A DNA stretch of 64,000 nucleotides from Streptomyces sp. 378 (GCF_030124145.1 NZ_JASKMS010000011.1:124001-188000), one strand, 5' to 3'. Numbered from the stretch's first letter, positions 45,969-54,760 are shown. Numbers and translations are program-made. Notes: generated by a model not told the origin, from the sequence alone.

Positions 45969-47318
45969 TCACCTTCCATCGTTCTCAAAGGCGCCGAGAT
46001 CGGGCGCACTTCCGCTGAAGGGCAGTCCCACGTCGGTGCCCTTGTCGATCAGGGCACTGTTCGCCGCGAGACGGAGGTGGGGCAGCACGGGCAGGCTCCC
46101 GTCGGTCTGGCGGGGCGCGTCCCAGCCGGACGTCGACACACTCCGGAACTGGGAGTTCGACAGGGGGACGCCGAGGTTCCAGGAGTTGTACGCGGCGTTC
46201 GTGCCGTTCATGTACGACGTCGGCGTTCCGGTGTAGGCGATGTTGTTGCGCAGGTTGCCCCGGCCGACGGCGGCGCCGCTCGAGTCGACTCCCCGCATGT
46301 TGAAGTTGGGGTTGTTTCCGTAGCCGGTGTTGTTGAAGAAGTCGTTGGCCACCGGGTGGTGGTTGGCGTAGAAGCCGGCCGCCTTGTTGAGGAACGCCAC
46401 CGAGAAGCGGACGGTGTGCTTGGGCGCGTTGGCTTCGTAGTCGCCCCCGTAGCCGCCCGACTTGAAGCCGGCTCCGTTGCCGGAGGCCGTCGTCGTCCCC
46501 GGCACGTACCCGTTGCGCCAAGCCCACGAGTTCTCGATGATCACGGGCGAGTAGGTGGAGATGAGGTCGAACCCGTCATCGGCGTTCCACCACGCGCGGC
46601 AACCCCGGAACACGTTCGCGGCGCGGCCGGCCGGCGTGTAATGCGCACCGAACCCATCGGCGTTTTCACCGGGCCCGTCATTGCTGCGCAGGTCGTAGTT
46701 GTCGTGCGAGTCCGAGTTGAGGACGAGGTTGCCGCCCCCACCGTTGATGAACAGGCCGGTGCCCATGTGGTGGTGGGTGTCGACCTGCTCGAAGATGTTG
46801 TTGCTGCCGGAGATCCAGATGCCCCAGGACTCGGCGTTCCGGTTGTTGTTCTGCGGAACGCCCTTGACTTCCAGTCCTTTGAGGTGGATCCAGCTGCCGG
46901 TGACGTTGAAGCCCTTGATGCGGCAGTTGTCCGTCATCCGCGAGAAGTCGAAGACCGGCTTCTCGCCCGGCTGGGCCCAGTACCGGATCGGGTCGCCCGA
47001 GCTGCCGCTCTTGTTCAGGGTGATCGCGTCGACTCTGGCGGACTGGCCGGAGCAGGCGCTGTTCGCTCGGGTGTAGGCGTAGGTGCCGCCCCGGAGATAG
47101 ACCGTGTCACCCGCCTTGGCGACGGACTGCGCACGGGCGATCGATGCCCACGGAGCGTTCTGCGTGCCCGCTGCGCCGTCGTTCCCGTTCGGGGCGAGGT
47201 AGTAGGTGTTTCCGGCCGCCTCGTCGCTCGCGGACGCCGAGCCGGGGGCCATCGTGAGGGAACTCGCCGTGACGACCGAGAGCAGGAGGACAGAAGTGAC
47301 GAACTTCGCGGTTCTCAC
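45969..47318 (-). CDS. Secreted PL9-like pectate/rhamnogalacturonan lyase (parallel beta-helix)
   Basis: 449 residues: signal peptide to about 30, then TYYLAPNGNDGAAGTQNAPW, the usual start of right-handed beta-helix lyases. The calcium-site aspartates NADDGFDLIS and the catalytic-type Lys in GAGFKSGGYGG match polysaccharide lyase family 9. It would cleave polygalacturonate or rhamnogalacturonan by beta-elimination outside the cell. GTG with GGGAGG 7 nt upstream, overlapping the stop of the PL11 gene; its own stop overlaps the GH43 ribosome binding site, so the three genes are translationally chained. Confidence 0.93.
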   Translation of the reverse strand: MRTAKFVTSVLLLSVVTASSLTMAPGSASASDEAAGNTYYLAPNGNDGAAGTQNAPWASIARAQSVAKAGDTVYLRGGTYAYTRANSACSGQSARVDAITLNKSGSSGDPIRYWAQPGEKPVFDFSRMTDNCRIKGFNVTGSWIHLKGLEVKGVPQNNNRNAESWGIWISGSNNIFEQVDTHHHMGTGLFINGGGGNLVLNSDSHDNYDLRSNDGPGENADGFGAHYTPAGRAANVFRGCRAWWNADDGFDLISTYSPVIIENSWAWRNGYVPGTTTASGNGAGFKSGGYGGDYEANAPKHTVRFSVAFLNKAAGFYANHHPVANDFFNNTGYGNNPNFNMRGVDSSGAAVGRGNLRNNIAYTGTPTSYMNGTNAAYNSWNLGVPLSNSQFRSVSTSGWDAPRQTDGSLPVLPHLRLAANSALIDKGTDVGLPFSGSAPDLGAFENDGR

Positions 47319-47322
47319 AGCG

Positions 47323-49176
47323 TCACCTCCCTGAGTAGGTGATGTTCGGCCGGGGCGGCCGGGTCATGCCGGCACCGAGGAAGTAGTCCACGTGGTGGGA
47401 CTGCATGTATCCCTTGAGCGTCATGGCGTTGCGGTAGGCGGGGTTGTGGGCGAGCGTGTACAGCCGTGTGCTCGTCGGGTGGTCGGTGGTGAAGATGATC
47501 AGCTGGTTGTGGCTCGCGTTGGTGTACACGGCTTCCTCGCGCCAGTCGCCGAGGATGTCGCCGTAGAAGGTGGGCTGGACGTTCTGGCTGGCGTCGACCG
47601 CTCCGTAGCGCGAGGTGGTGAGCAGTCGTGCCAGGCTGTTGGTGGGCTTGGGGTTGTTCGGGTCCCACTTCTCGAACTTGCCGTCGTTGAGCAGTTCCAT
47701 CGTGATGTCGCCGTCCCACCACAGACCCAGCTGCGGCCAGGGACGCAGCGAGGTGTTCGGTTCGGTGAGACGGTTGGCAGGTGCGTTGTAGAGGCCTGAG
47801 AAGGACCAGACCTCCATGCCGGGGAACCGCGGGTCGATGTCGCCGGCCATGCCGCGTCCCACGTCGGCGGTGCCGGACGCGGAGTGCCGCCAGATCATGG
47901 AGCCGTTGGTGGCGTCGTAGTAGTACTCGCGCAGACCGCTGGGGTTGTTCTGCTGGACGCCGTAGCCCTGCAGGCCCGGGCGGTCGGGGTCCATCTTGGC
48001 GATGTGGAAGCGGTCGCCGTGGACGACGCCCGCGGGGCCCAGGGAGTACCGCAGGGTGCCGTCGCCGTTGAGCACGAACCCGATCTCGGCGACCTCGTCG
48101 GTCCCGTCGCCGTTGACGTCGATGACGCGGGTGTTGTGCCCGTCGGGTGTGTTCTGGTTGCCGCGCAGCCACTTCCACTGCTGGGTCAGGGACCGGCCGG
48201 TGAACTGCCAGGCGCCCATCATGAGGTTGAACGCCCCGTTGCCCCTGCGGTTCTTCATGAACGCGACCAGACTGGGCCGGGAACCGTCGAGGTGGCCCAC
48301 ACCGAACCGGGCGTACATCGGGCCGTCCGCCAGATAGTCCGTCGGCACGGGAGCGGTCGCGCGGGGCGCCCCGGTCATGCCGTCGAGAATCGCGATGAAC
48401 TGGCGGTTGTTGTCGCCGTGGGTGAAGGTGGTGCCGTTGCCGAAGCGGACACCGTTGGCGATCCGCACGGCGACCTCGGCGCGGCCGTCGCTGTCGAAGT
48501 CGTAGACGGTCACGCCGTCGTTGTGGCCGACGTCGATGGTGGACGATCCGCCTTCGATGTTGTTCTGGTTGGTGCTGTTCGGCCCCATGTCGACCGACCA
48601 GAGGAGCTGCCCGTCGCGCCGGTAGGCCTCGAGCGTCTGCGGCGATGTCTGGCGATCCAGGACGAAGTCGTACTCACCGTCGCCGTCGAGGTCGCCGACC
48701 CAGACGAACTTCACCGGGCCACCGGCGCGCAGCGGTACGCGGACGGCCGGCTCGACGGCGTGGTTGGCGGTCAGGGTGAAGGCGCCGCTCGGGGGCTGCT
48801 CGGCGCCGTTGATCACGGGCCGTACCCGGTAGCTGTTCGACCGGGTCAAGTCGGCCGTCGAGTCGGTGAAGTTGGTGCCTCCGGTCAGGACCGCGGAGTT
48901 GATCTTGACCTCCTGGCCCGAGGCGGTGGATCGGTACACGTTGAACCCGATGCCGTCCGGATCGAGTCCCAGCAGTCGCCAGGAGACGAGAACACTGGTG
49001 TTGCTCGACCGCACGGCCACGACGCCGCGACCGAGGTTCTCCATCGGCCTGGCGGCCGCCGCCGCGACGCCGTCCGTGGGCGTCGCGGCACCCGCGTCGA
49101 CTGCGAGCGTCGTAGCCGCGACGGACAGGAGTACGGCTGTGGTTCCGGCTAACGAGACCTTGATGGAACGTTTCAT
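47323..49176 (-). CDS. Secreted rhamnogalacturonan lyase, PL11 family; TTA codon
   Basis: 617 residues, the normal size for PL11. Signal peptide to about 31, an FN3-like N-terminal part (NLGRGVVAVRSSNTSVLVSW), then an eight-bladed propeller with calcium loops VGDLDGDGEYDFVLDR, YDFDSDGRAEV and VNGDGTDEVAEIG, and the conserved end NPAYRNAMTLKGYMQSHHVD. It cuts the rhamnogalacturonan-I backbone, like B. subtilis YesW. ATG with GGGAGG 4 nt upstream. Codon 9 (49152-49150) is TTA. First gene of the lyase operon PL11, PL9-like, GH43, esterase. Confidence 0.96.
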   Translation of the reverse strand: MKRSIKVSLAGTTAVLLSVAATTLAVDAGAATPTDGVAAAAARPMENLGRGVVAVRSSNTSVLVSWRLLGLDPDGIGFNVYRSTASGQEVKINSAVLTGGTNFTDSTADLTRSNSYRVRPVINGAEQPPSGAFTLTANHAVEPAVRVPLRAGGPVKFVWVGDLDGDGEYDFVLDRQTSPQTLEAYRRDGQLLWSVDMGPNSTNQNNIEGGSSTIDVGHNDGVTVYDFDSDGRAEVAVRIANGVRFGNGTTFTHGDNNRQFIAILDGMTGAPRATAPVPTDYLADGPMYARFGVGHLDGSRPSLVAFMKNRRGNGAFNLMMGAWQFTGRSLTQQWKWLRGNQNTPDGHNTRVIDVNGDGTDEVAEIGFVLNGDGTLRYSLGPAGVVHGDRFHIAKMDPDRPGLQGYGVQQNNPSGLREYYYDATNGSMIWRHSASGTADVGRGMAGDIDPRFPGMEVWSFSGLYNAPANRLTEPNTSLRPWPQLGLWWDGDITMELLNDGKFEKWDPNNPKPTNSLARLLTTSRYGAVDASQNVQPTFYGDILGDWREEAVYTNASHNQLIIFTTDHPTSTRLYTLAHNPAYRNAMTLKGYMQSHHVDYFLGAGMTRPPRPNITYSGR

Positions 49177-49320
49177 GGATCCTCCCGTGCAGTGCGGTGC
49201 AGGGCAGGGCAGTTGACCACCATCGGCCGCGATTGCGCCGGTACGGCCGTCTGGCCCGTCGGAGCGGTGGGGGGAGCGACGGGAAGGTTCGGGCATCGGA
49301 GCCCTCCACCCAAGACGGTG

Positions 49321-49359
49321 TTGAAAACGTTTACTATCCTGATGGCATGATCGTGTCAA
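49321..49359 (-). promoter_or_regulatory. lyase-operon promoter with LacI operator
   Basis: -35 TTGACA (49359-49354), 17-bp spacer, -10 TAGTAA (49336-49331). LacI-type site TTGAAAACGTTTACTA (49321-49336), central CG with perfect core AAACGTTT, covers the -10. About 145 nt of leader follow before the PL11 ATG. Confidence 0.65.
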
Positions 49360-49393
49360 GACTCGCCGTCGTTCTCCGTTGTCAGCACTGGTA

Positions 49394-49448
49394 TTGCTCG
49401 TGCTGCGACGCGGCCATAAGCTCCAGCCATCGGTGCAAACGCTTTAAC
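49394..49448 (+). promoter_or_regulatory. divergent promoter and LacI operator before the acetylesterase
   Basis: -35 TTGCTC (49394-49399), 17-bp spacer, -10 TAAGCT (49417-49422); operator GTGCAAACGCTTTAAC (49433-49448) just downstream of the expected start, a roadblock position. Its complement matches the transporter operator at 13 of 16 positions. Confidence 0.55.
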
Positions 49449-49533
49449 CGATGCTCCCCGGTCGGCGGATTGCCGTCTCCCTGCACGGGGTGGCCCAGGC
49501 GCCCCGGGAAGCGGGGAAGGCTGGTGGTGGACG

Positions 49534-49787
49534 ATGGCGCGACGGGCGAGTGAGCCCGGAGGCGGCCGACCGCGGCCCACGATCCGCGAGGTGGCGGACC
49601 GGGCCGGCGTGTCGTCGCCACCGTCTCCCGCATCCTGACCGGCGACCACCCGGCCTCACCCGCCACTCGCAGGCGCGTCATGCACGCCGTCGAGGAACTG
49701 GACTACGTGGCGAATGCCCACGCCCGCGCCCTCGCGGGCACATTCGCCAAGAGCACGGGCATCTCCCCGGTCAAGGATGGGAAGTGA
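49534..49787 (+). pseudogene. frameshifted, truncated LacI-type DNA-binding domain
   Basis: ATG at 49534 opens a frame that reads TIREVADRAGVSS, then goes out of frame and stops at 49638. Skipping one missing base near 49620 restores TVSRILTGDHPASPATRRRV and LDYVANAHARALAG, clearly a LacI helix-turn-helix very close to that of the intact LacI at 37512-38579. The restored frame ends at 49787 after only about 85 residues; the effector-binding domain is absent. Its stop overlaps the GTG of the acetylesterase gene as GTGA. A sequencing error could explain the frameshift but not the missing domain. Confidence 0.85.
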
Positions 49788-50872
49788 TTGAAGTGCGCAT
49801 GACATTATGTCGCGGAGGGCATCGGGTCAGGCTGGCAGCCGCGGGTCTCCTGACCCTGGCGACGCTGGCCGGCACCGGTGCGGCGCATGCCGATGCGGCC
49901 ACGCCGGCTCTGCCGGCCGGTTGTTCCGGCACTGCGCCGGTCAAGTGTCACTACGCGGTCTCACCCGGCAACTACGACGTGACGATCTCCATCGGTGGCG
50001 GCACCTCCGACGGGCAGACCGAGATGTGGGTGGAGGCCCGGCGGCTGATGCTTCCGGCTACGAGGACGGCGGCTGGAGCCGTCGCCTCCTACTCGTTCAC
50101 GGTCAACGTACGGCAGCCGGAGGGGCAGCCGACCGGCCAGGGCGGCACCGGAAACCCTGGTCTGGACATCCGGTTCGCGGGGTCCAACCCCCAGGTGTCG
50201 GCCGTCTCGGTGAAGCCGGCGACCCAGCCGATGGTCGCCTACCTGGCCGGTGACTCAACCGTGTGCGACCAGCTGATCGCCCCGTACGCCGGCTGGGGCC
50301 AGATGATCACGCCTGCGGTGCGTCCCGGCGCGGCCGTCGCCAACTACGCCGACTCCGGAGAGAGTTCGGGCAGCTTCCGGAGCAACTCGGCGCTCTTCCC
50401 GGCCCTGCTGTCGAAGGTCAGGGCGAACGACGCGGTCTTCATCCAATTCGGCCACAACGATAAGCAGACCAGCGCGTCCGCCTTCCGGAGCAACCTCACG
50501 TCCATGATCACGCAGGTCCGTGCGAAGGGCGGCGTCCCGGTCCTGGTGACCCCGCCGGTCCGCCGGCACTTCAACGGCAACCGGCTCACGCCAACGGCGC
50601 TGCATGTCAACGGTGTGGGCGTGAACCTGCCCGCCGAGATGCGCTCGCTCGGCGCGGCGCACAACGTGCCGGTGGTCGACCTGACCACCAAGAGCAAGAC
50701 GCTGGTGGAGTCCCTCGGCCCGTCCGCCTCCGCGCAGCTCTTCCTCCGCTCCTCCGTCGACGGCGTCACGGACAACACCCACTTCTCGCAGTACGGTGCT
50801 ACCCAGTTCGGCGGGCTGGTGCTCCAGAGCATCCGGGAGCAACGCCTGCCCCTGGCCACGTACCTGCGCTGA
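49784..50872 (+). CDS. Secreted rhamnogalacturonan acetylesterase-like SGNH hydrolase (CE12 type); TTA codon
   Basis: 362 residues. Signal peptide core RLAAAGLLTLATLAGTG with cleavage near AHADA; a small beta domain; then an SGNH hydrolase with Ser in YLAGDSTVCDQ, Gly in DSGESSGSF, Asn in FIQFGHNDKQ and Asp-His in VTDNTHFSQYG. The NTHF end and the spacing fit CE12 rhamnogalacturonan acetylesterases (YesT type). GTG at 49784 has AAGGA 6 nt upstream; ATG at 49799 is the alternative. Either way the TTA codon at 49805-49807 is inside the coding region. It is divergent from the lyase operon. Confidence 0.93.
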   Translation: MIEVRMTLCRGGHRVRLAAAGLLTLATLAGTGAAHADAATPALPAGCSGTAPVKCHYAVSPGNYDVTISIGGGTSDGQTEMWVEARRLMLPATRTAAGAVASYSFTVNVRQPEGQPTGQGGTGNPGLDIRFAGSNPQVSAVSVKPATQPMVAYLAGDSTVCDQLIAPYAGWGQMITPAVRPGAAVANYADSGESSGSFRSNSALFPALLSKVRANDAVFIQFGHNDKQTSASAFRSNLTSMITQVRAKGGVPVLVTPPVRRHFNGNRLTPTALHVNGVGVNLPAEMRSLGAAHNVPVVDLTTKSKTLVESLGPSASAQLFLRSSVDGVTDNTHFSQYGATQFGGLVLQSIREQRLPLATYLR

Positions 50873-51022
50873 CTGACGCGCGGCGGCGCCCGTCTCCGGG
50901 AGAGACCCCATGCAGCAATTCCGGACCCTGATACATGTCGGCCATGCTGCCCGGAGTGCGTCACCATCGACGCCGAACCGGGGCCGGACCGGGGTGCGCG
51001 GACAGGCGACGAGCGCCACCGC

Positions 51023-51271
51023 ATGGACCCCGGCATCACGGAGTACGTGCTGCCGGCCCGGCTCACCGCGGGTGACCGCCGCGACGCCCGCCCCGTGTTC
51101 CTCTTCTGCGGTCAGCGGGCCGTCACCAACCAGGCGGCCACCCGCTACCTCGCGCGCCGCCACGAGCGCCTGTCCCGCACGTACGGCAGGGGGGAGTTCG
51201 TGCGGCTGCTCAAGGTGATCAGCTCTCAGGCGTACGGCCCCGGACGTCGTCGAAACCGGTGGAGGACGTGA
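51023..51271 (+). CDS. Small hypothetical protein, possibly a gene remnant
   Basis: 82 residues (TEYVLPARLTAGDRRDARPV, then RYLARRHERLSRTYGRG). Third codon positions are strongly GC-rich, as in real Streptomyces genes, but no family, no ribosome binding site and no upstream promoter are recognisable. It may be the surviving piece of a larger gene. The flanking stretches 50873-51022 and 51272-51364 hold no gene; a short hairpin GTCTC-CGGGA-GAGAC lies at 50892-50906. Confidence 0.35.
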   Translation: MDPGITEYVLPARLTAGDRRDARPVFLFCGQRAVTNQAATRYLARRHERLSRTYGRGEFVRLLKVISSQAYGPGRRRNRWRT

Positions 51272-51364
51272 CGCGAGCGGCGCGGACCCCGCCGCCCGTC
51301 GCGGCGACGACGGCTCCACGCAATACACACCGCGCCTCCCGACGTGCTCCACTGCTCAACAATC

Positions 51365-51418
51365 GTTACTGGCACGTAACTTACTGACGGGTTACCCCTG
51401 GTAAGCCACCGAGGTTAC
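51365..51418. promoter_or_regulatory. cluster of GTTAC elements before the CocE-type gene
   Basis: GTTAC at 51365, 51391 and 51414 and GTAAC at 51376; the first and GTAAC form an inverted pair, and GGTTACC-CCT-GGTAAGCC (51390-51406) is a near-perfect one. Likely operator array 40-95 nt before the start. Confidence 0.45.
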
Positions 51419-51458
51419 CGTTCGGTCACTTTGCACTGACACGAGTGAGGAGTGACCC

Positions 51459-53027
51459 GTGGGACCCCACCGCAAGGCCCTGCGCACCACCGCCGTAGGC
51501 GCCGTCTCGGCGACCCTGGTCGCCGGCACCGCCCTCGGATTCGCCCCCACCGCCCAGGCGGCACCGCACCCCGTCCGCTTCGTCGACATCGCCGGCGACG
51601 GCGGCACCGTCCTCAAGGCCAACGTCGTCACCCCCGCCGGCGCTCGTGACGGCAACCGCTACCCGCTGCTCGTGATGCCCACGAGCTGGGGACTGCCCCA
51701 GATCGAATACCTGGCCCAGGCCCAGAAGCTCGCCGACTCCGGGTACGTCGTGGTCACCTACAACGTGCGCGGCTTCTGGCAGTCGGGCGGCGAGATAGAA
51801 GTGGCCGGCCCACCCGACGTGGCCGACGCGTCGAAGGTGATCGACTGGGCGCTCGCCCACACCCCCGCGGACGCCGGGCACATCGGCATGGCGGGGGTGT
51901 CCTACGGCGCGGGCATCAGCCTGCTCACCGCCGCGCACGACCGGCGGGTCAGGGCGGTCGCCTCGCTCAGCGGCTGGGCCGACCTGATCGGGTCGATCTA
52001 CGCCGGGCGCACCCAGCACGTCCAGGGCGCCGCCCTGCTGGACGGCGCGAGCGTGGTGACGGGCCGCCAGAGCGCCGAACTGCGGCAGACTTTCGACGAC
52101 TTCTACAGCTCCAACCTGGCGAAGGAACCCGAGCTCATCGCCTGGGGGAAGAAACGTTCCGCTGCGACCTACGTCGACCGGATCAACCGGAACGGCGCGG
52201 CGATCATGCTCGCCAACGCCTGGGGCGACAGCGTCTTCCCACCCAACCAGTACGCCGACTTCTACGAGAAGCTGACCGGCCCGAAGCGGCTGGAGATGCG
52301 GCCCGGTGACCACGCCACCGCCGAGCTGACCGGTCTGTTCGGGCTGCCCAACGACGTGTGGAAGAACACCGAGCGCTGGTTCGACCACTACCTCCGGGGC
52401 GAGGACAACGGCATCGACCGTGAACAGCCCGTCCAGCTCAAGTCCCGCTCCACGGACGGCTACGAGGGCTACCCGGACTGGAAGTCGCCCGGCGCCGACC
52501 ACCGAAAGATCGCCCTCGCGGGCACGACCACGATCCGGGCCAACGTGAACTCGGGTGCGGACGGCGGGGTCGTCTTCCTGTCCAGCATCCTCGACCAGGT
52601 GGCGAAGGTGCCGCCGATGGCCTCGATCCCGCTGATCCCCCGCCGCTGGGCGGCCGTCTGGCAGTCCGAGAGGTACACCTCGGCCCAACGGGTGCGCGGC
52701 ACGGCCAGGTTGCACACGACCCTCACCCCGACCAAGGAGAGCGGCACCCTCGTCGCCTACCTGTACGACGTGGGGCCGCTCGGCCTCGGCAAGCTGGTCA
52801 CCAACGCGCCGTACACCTTCCACGGGCGCACCCCCGGAAAGCCGTTCGGCGTCGACCTGGAGCTGTACTCCACGGCCTACGACGTCCCGGCCGGGCATCG
52901 CCTCGCCCTGGTCGTCGACACGGTCGACCCGCTCTACATCGAGCACAACCCGTCCGGCGCGCAGCTGACCTTCTCCTCACCGGCGAACGACCCGTCGTAC
53001 GTGTCGGTTCCGCTGCGCGAGCAGTGA
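51459..53027 (+). CDS. Secreted CocE/NonD-type alpha/beta hydrolase (X-Pro dipeptidyl-peptidase-like)
   Basis: 522 residues. Signal peptide (ALRTTAVGAVSATLVAG, cleavage near TAQAAPH). Peptidase_S15-like hydrolase domain with the nucleophile in GMAGVSYGAGISLL near 142, acid in LANAWGDSVFPPNQ and His in MRPGDHATAELTG, then the C-terminal jelly-roll of the CocE family (FGVDLELYSTAYDVPAGHRL). Substrates of such enzymes are acyl esters or X-Pro peptides. GTG with AGGAG 6 nt upstream. Confidence 0.93.
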   Translation: MGPHRKALRTTAVGAVSATLVAGTALGFAPTAQAAPHPVRFVDIAGDGGTVLKANVVTPAGARDGNRYPLLVMPTSWGLPQIEYLAQAQKLADSGYVVVTYNVRGFWQSGGEIEVAGPPDVADASKVIDWALAHTPADAGHIGMAGVSYGAGISLLTAAHDRRVRAVASLSGWADLIGSIYAGRTQHVQGAALLDGASVVTGRQSAELRQTFDDFYSSNLAKEPELIAWGKKRSAATYVDRINRNGAAIMLANAWGDSVFPPNQYADFYEKLTGPKRLEMRPGDHATAELTGLFGLPNDVWKNTERWFDHYLRGEDNGIDREQPVQLKSRSTDGYEGYPDWKSPGADHRKIALAGTTTIRANVNSGADGGVVFLSSILDQVAKVPPMASIPLIPRRWAAVWQSERYTSAQRVRGTARLHTTLTPTKESGTLVAYLYDVGPLGLGKLVTNAPYTFHGRTPGKPFGVDLELYSTAYDVPAGHRLALVVDTVDPLYIEHNPSGAQLTFSSPANDPSYVSVPLREQ

Positions 53028-53249
53028 TCTCCGGCTGCCGCCGGACGGGCCTGGCCTATGTGAACCGCCGCCCCCATGGCCTTCGGGCCGTGGGGGCCGC
53101 ACCCGGTGGGAATGTCCCGCGGACCGGGCGGGCGGTCTGCTCACCCCTGGCGGGATCGGCGGCCTTCGGTGAAGTCCCCCTCTCCGACAGGGATGAAGGG
53201 CACATCGTAGTCGAGGTCCGATCCGATGAGCCGTCCGGTGCCCGCTCCT

Positions 53250-53993
53250 TCAGTGCTTGAGGATCTTGGAGAGGAAGTCCTTGGCGCGGTCGCTGCTGGG
53301 GTCGGTGAAGAACTCGTCGGGGGTGCGGTCCTCGACGATCCGGCCGTCGGCCATGAAGACGACGCGGTTGGCGGCCGAGCGGGCGAAGCCCATCTCGTGC
53401 GTGACGACGACCATGGTCATGCCGTCGCGGGCTAGTTGCTTCATGACCTCCAGCACCTCGTTGATCATCTCCGGGTCGAGGGCCGAGGTCGGCTCGTCGA
53501 AGAGCATCGCCTTGGGCTCCATGGCCAGGGCGCGGGCGATCGCCACGCGCTGCTGCTGGCCGCCGGAGAGCTGCGCCGGGTACTTGTCCGCCTGGTCGGC
53601 GACACCGACCCGCTCCAGGAGTTCCCGGGAGCGCTTGTCGGCCTCCTCCTTTTTGCGCCCGCGCACCTTGACCTGCCCCAGCGAGAGGTTCTCCAGGACC
53701 GTCTTGTGGGCGAAGAGGTTGAACGCCTGGAAGACCATGCCGACGTCGGCGCGCAGCCGGGCCAGGGGCTTGCCCTCCTCCGGCAGCGGTTGCCCGTCGA
53801 GGACGATCTCCCCGGACTCGATGGTCTCCAGACGGTTGATCGCCCTGCAGAGGGTCGACTTCCCCGAGCCGGACGGGCCGATGACCACGACCACCTCCCC
53901 TCGGCCGACGGTGAGGTTGATGTCTTGAAGGACATGCAGGTCCCCGAAGTGCTTGTTGACGTCACGCAGCTCGATCAGCGGCTCGACGGCCAT
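53250..53993 (-). CDS. gluA: Polar amino acid ABC transporter ATPase (GluA type), orphan
   Basis: 247 residues: Walker A GPSGSGKST near 38, Q-loop MVFQAFNLFAHKTVLEN, signature LSGGQQQRVAIARALA, Walker B AMLFDEPTSALD, switch VVTHEMGFARSAANRV. Very close in wording to the GluA/GlnQ ATPases for glutamate uptake. The usual gluB, gluC and gluD genes should follow the stop at 53250 but the next 220 bp are noncoding and then comes the convergent CocE gene, so its partners must lie elsewhere or be lost. ATG has a weak GGGCTGAGC leader. Confidence 0.93.
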   Translation of the reverse strand: MAVEPLIELRDVNKHFGDLHVLQDINLTVGRGEVVVVIGPSGSGKSTLCRAINRLETIESGEIVLDGQPLPEEGKPLARLRADVGMVFQAFNLFAHKTVLENLSLGQVKVRGRKKEEADKRSRELLERVGVADQADKYPAQLSGGQQQRVAIARALAMEPKAMLFDEPTSALDPEMINEVLEVMKQLARDGMTMVVVTHEMGFARSAANRVVFMADGRIVEDRTPDEFFTDPSSDRAKDFLSKILKH

Positions 53994-54133
53994 GCTCAGC
54001 CCTACTCACTCTCAGCTGTGTGGTGGTTGCCGCAACGTATCCAGGCAAGATCGCGGTTGTCGGGCGACACGCACTTTTCGATCATTAGCCGTATTTACGT
54101 CGAACGTTGGGCCAACGGGTGCCGTCATGAGGC

Positions 54134-54541
54134 TCACGACTCCGCGACTTCGGCGTACAGCTGCGACAGCTCGGGGACCCCGTTGACGGCCCACTCGTGC
54201 CCGGAGTCCACCACGTCGAACTCCCGGCCGGAGGTCAGTCGTACGACCGGCTGCCCGTCGGACCGGATCTCCCAGGCGGCCCCCGGCACGGTGCGCACGA
54301 TGACGGTGCCGAGGTAGAGCCCGGCGTCGTTGCCGAGCCAGTGCAGGGTCTCCTCGTCGTCCCGCCAGCGCGGCACGAGCTGGTCCAGCGCTTCGAGGGA
54401 GGCCGCCGAGTCGTCCAGCCGGACACCCTCCCGGTACGCCTGGGAGCGGAGCAGTTCGCACTCGGCGAGGAGTTCCGCGATGCCTGCGGGATCGGGGAAT
54501 CCGATCTTCTGGCGCCGGTTGCCCAGGAAAGGGATGTTCAT
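54134..54541 (-). CDS. DUF6278-like small cytosolic protein
   Basis: 135 residues, soluble, no signal or membrane helix: NIPFLGNRRQKIGFPDPAGI at the start and VVDSGHEWAVNGVPELSQLY at the end. It resembles the actinobacterial DUF6278 family, with no known function; the DUF number is from memory. Its start lies 220 nt from the divergent SGNH hydrolase start. Confidence 0.75.
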   Translation of the reverse strand: MNIPFLGNRRQKIGFPDPAGIAELLAECELLRSQAYREGVRLDDSAASLEALDQLVPRWRDDEETLHWLGNDAGLYLGTVIVRTVPGAAWEIRSDGQPVVRLTSGREFDVVDSGHEWAVNGVPELSQLYAEVAES

Positions 54542-54760
54542 ACGTCCAGCGTGTCATTCGTACGGCCGTATGCACCACAGGGCGCGCGGGCCCGCCGACC
54601 CGGGTCGTTCAGGCCGAGTTCACGCGGCGCGCGTTGACGCGCCCCTGGGGTCTCCCTGACTTCACCGTGCGTCTTGCGTCCCGGCCCTCGTTACCTCTGC
54701 GGTTTCGTCCCTGCGTTTCGTGTTGCCGCGTCGTGTGTCGCTGAGCGGGAGGAGTCGGCC

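Noticed and set aside
53145..53249. minus-strand frame after gluA reading DLDYDVPFIPVGEGDF
   Set aside because: No start codon or ribosome binding site, under 35 codons, no resemblance to GluB; possibly a remnant but not supportable.
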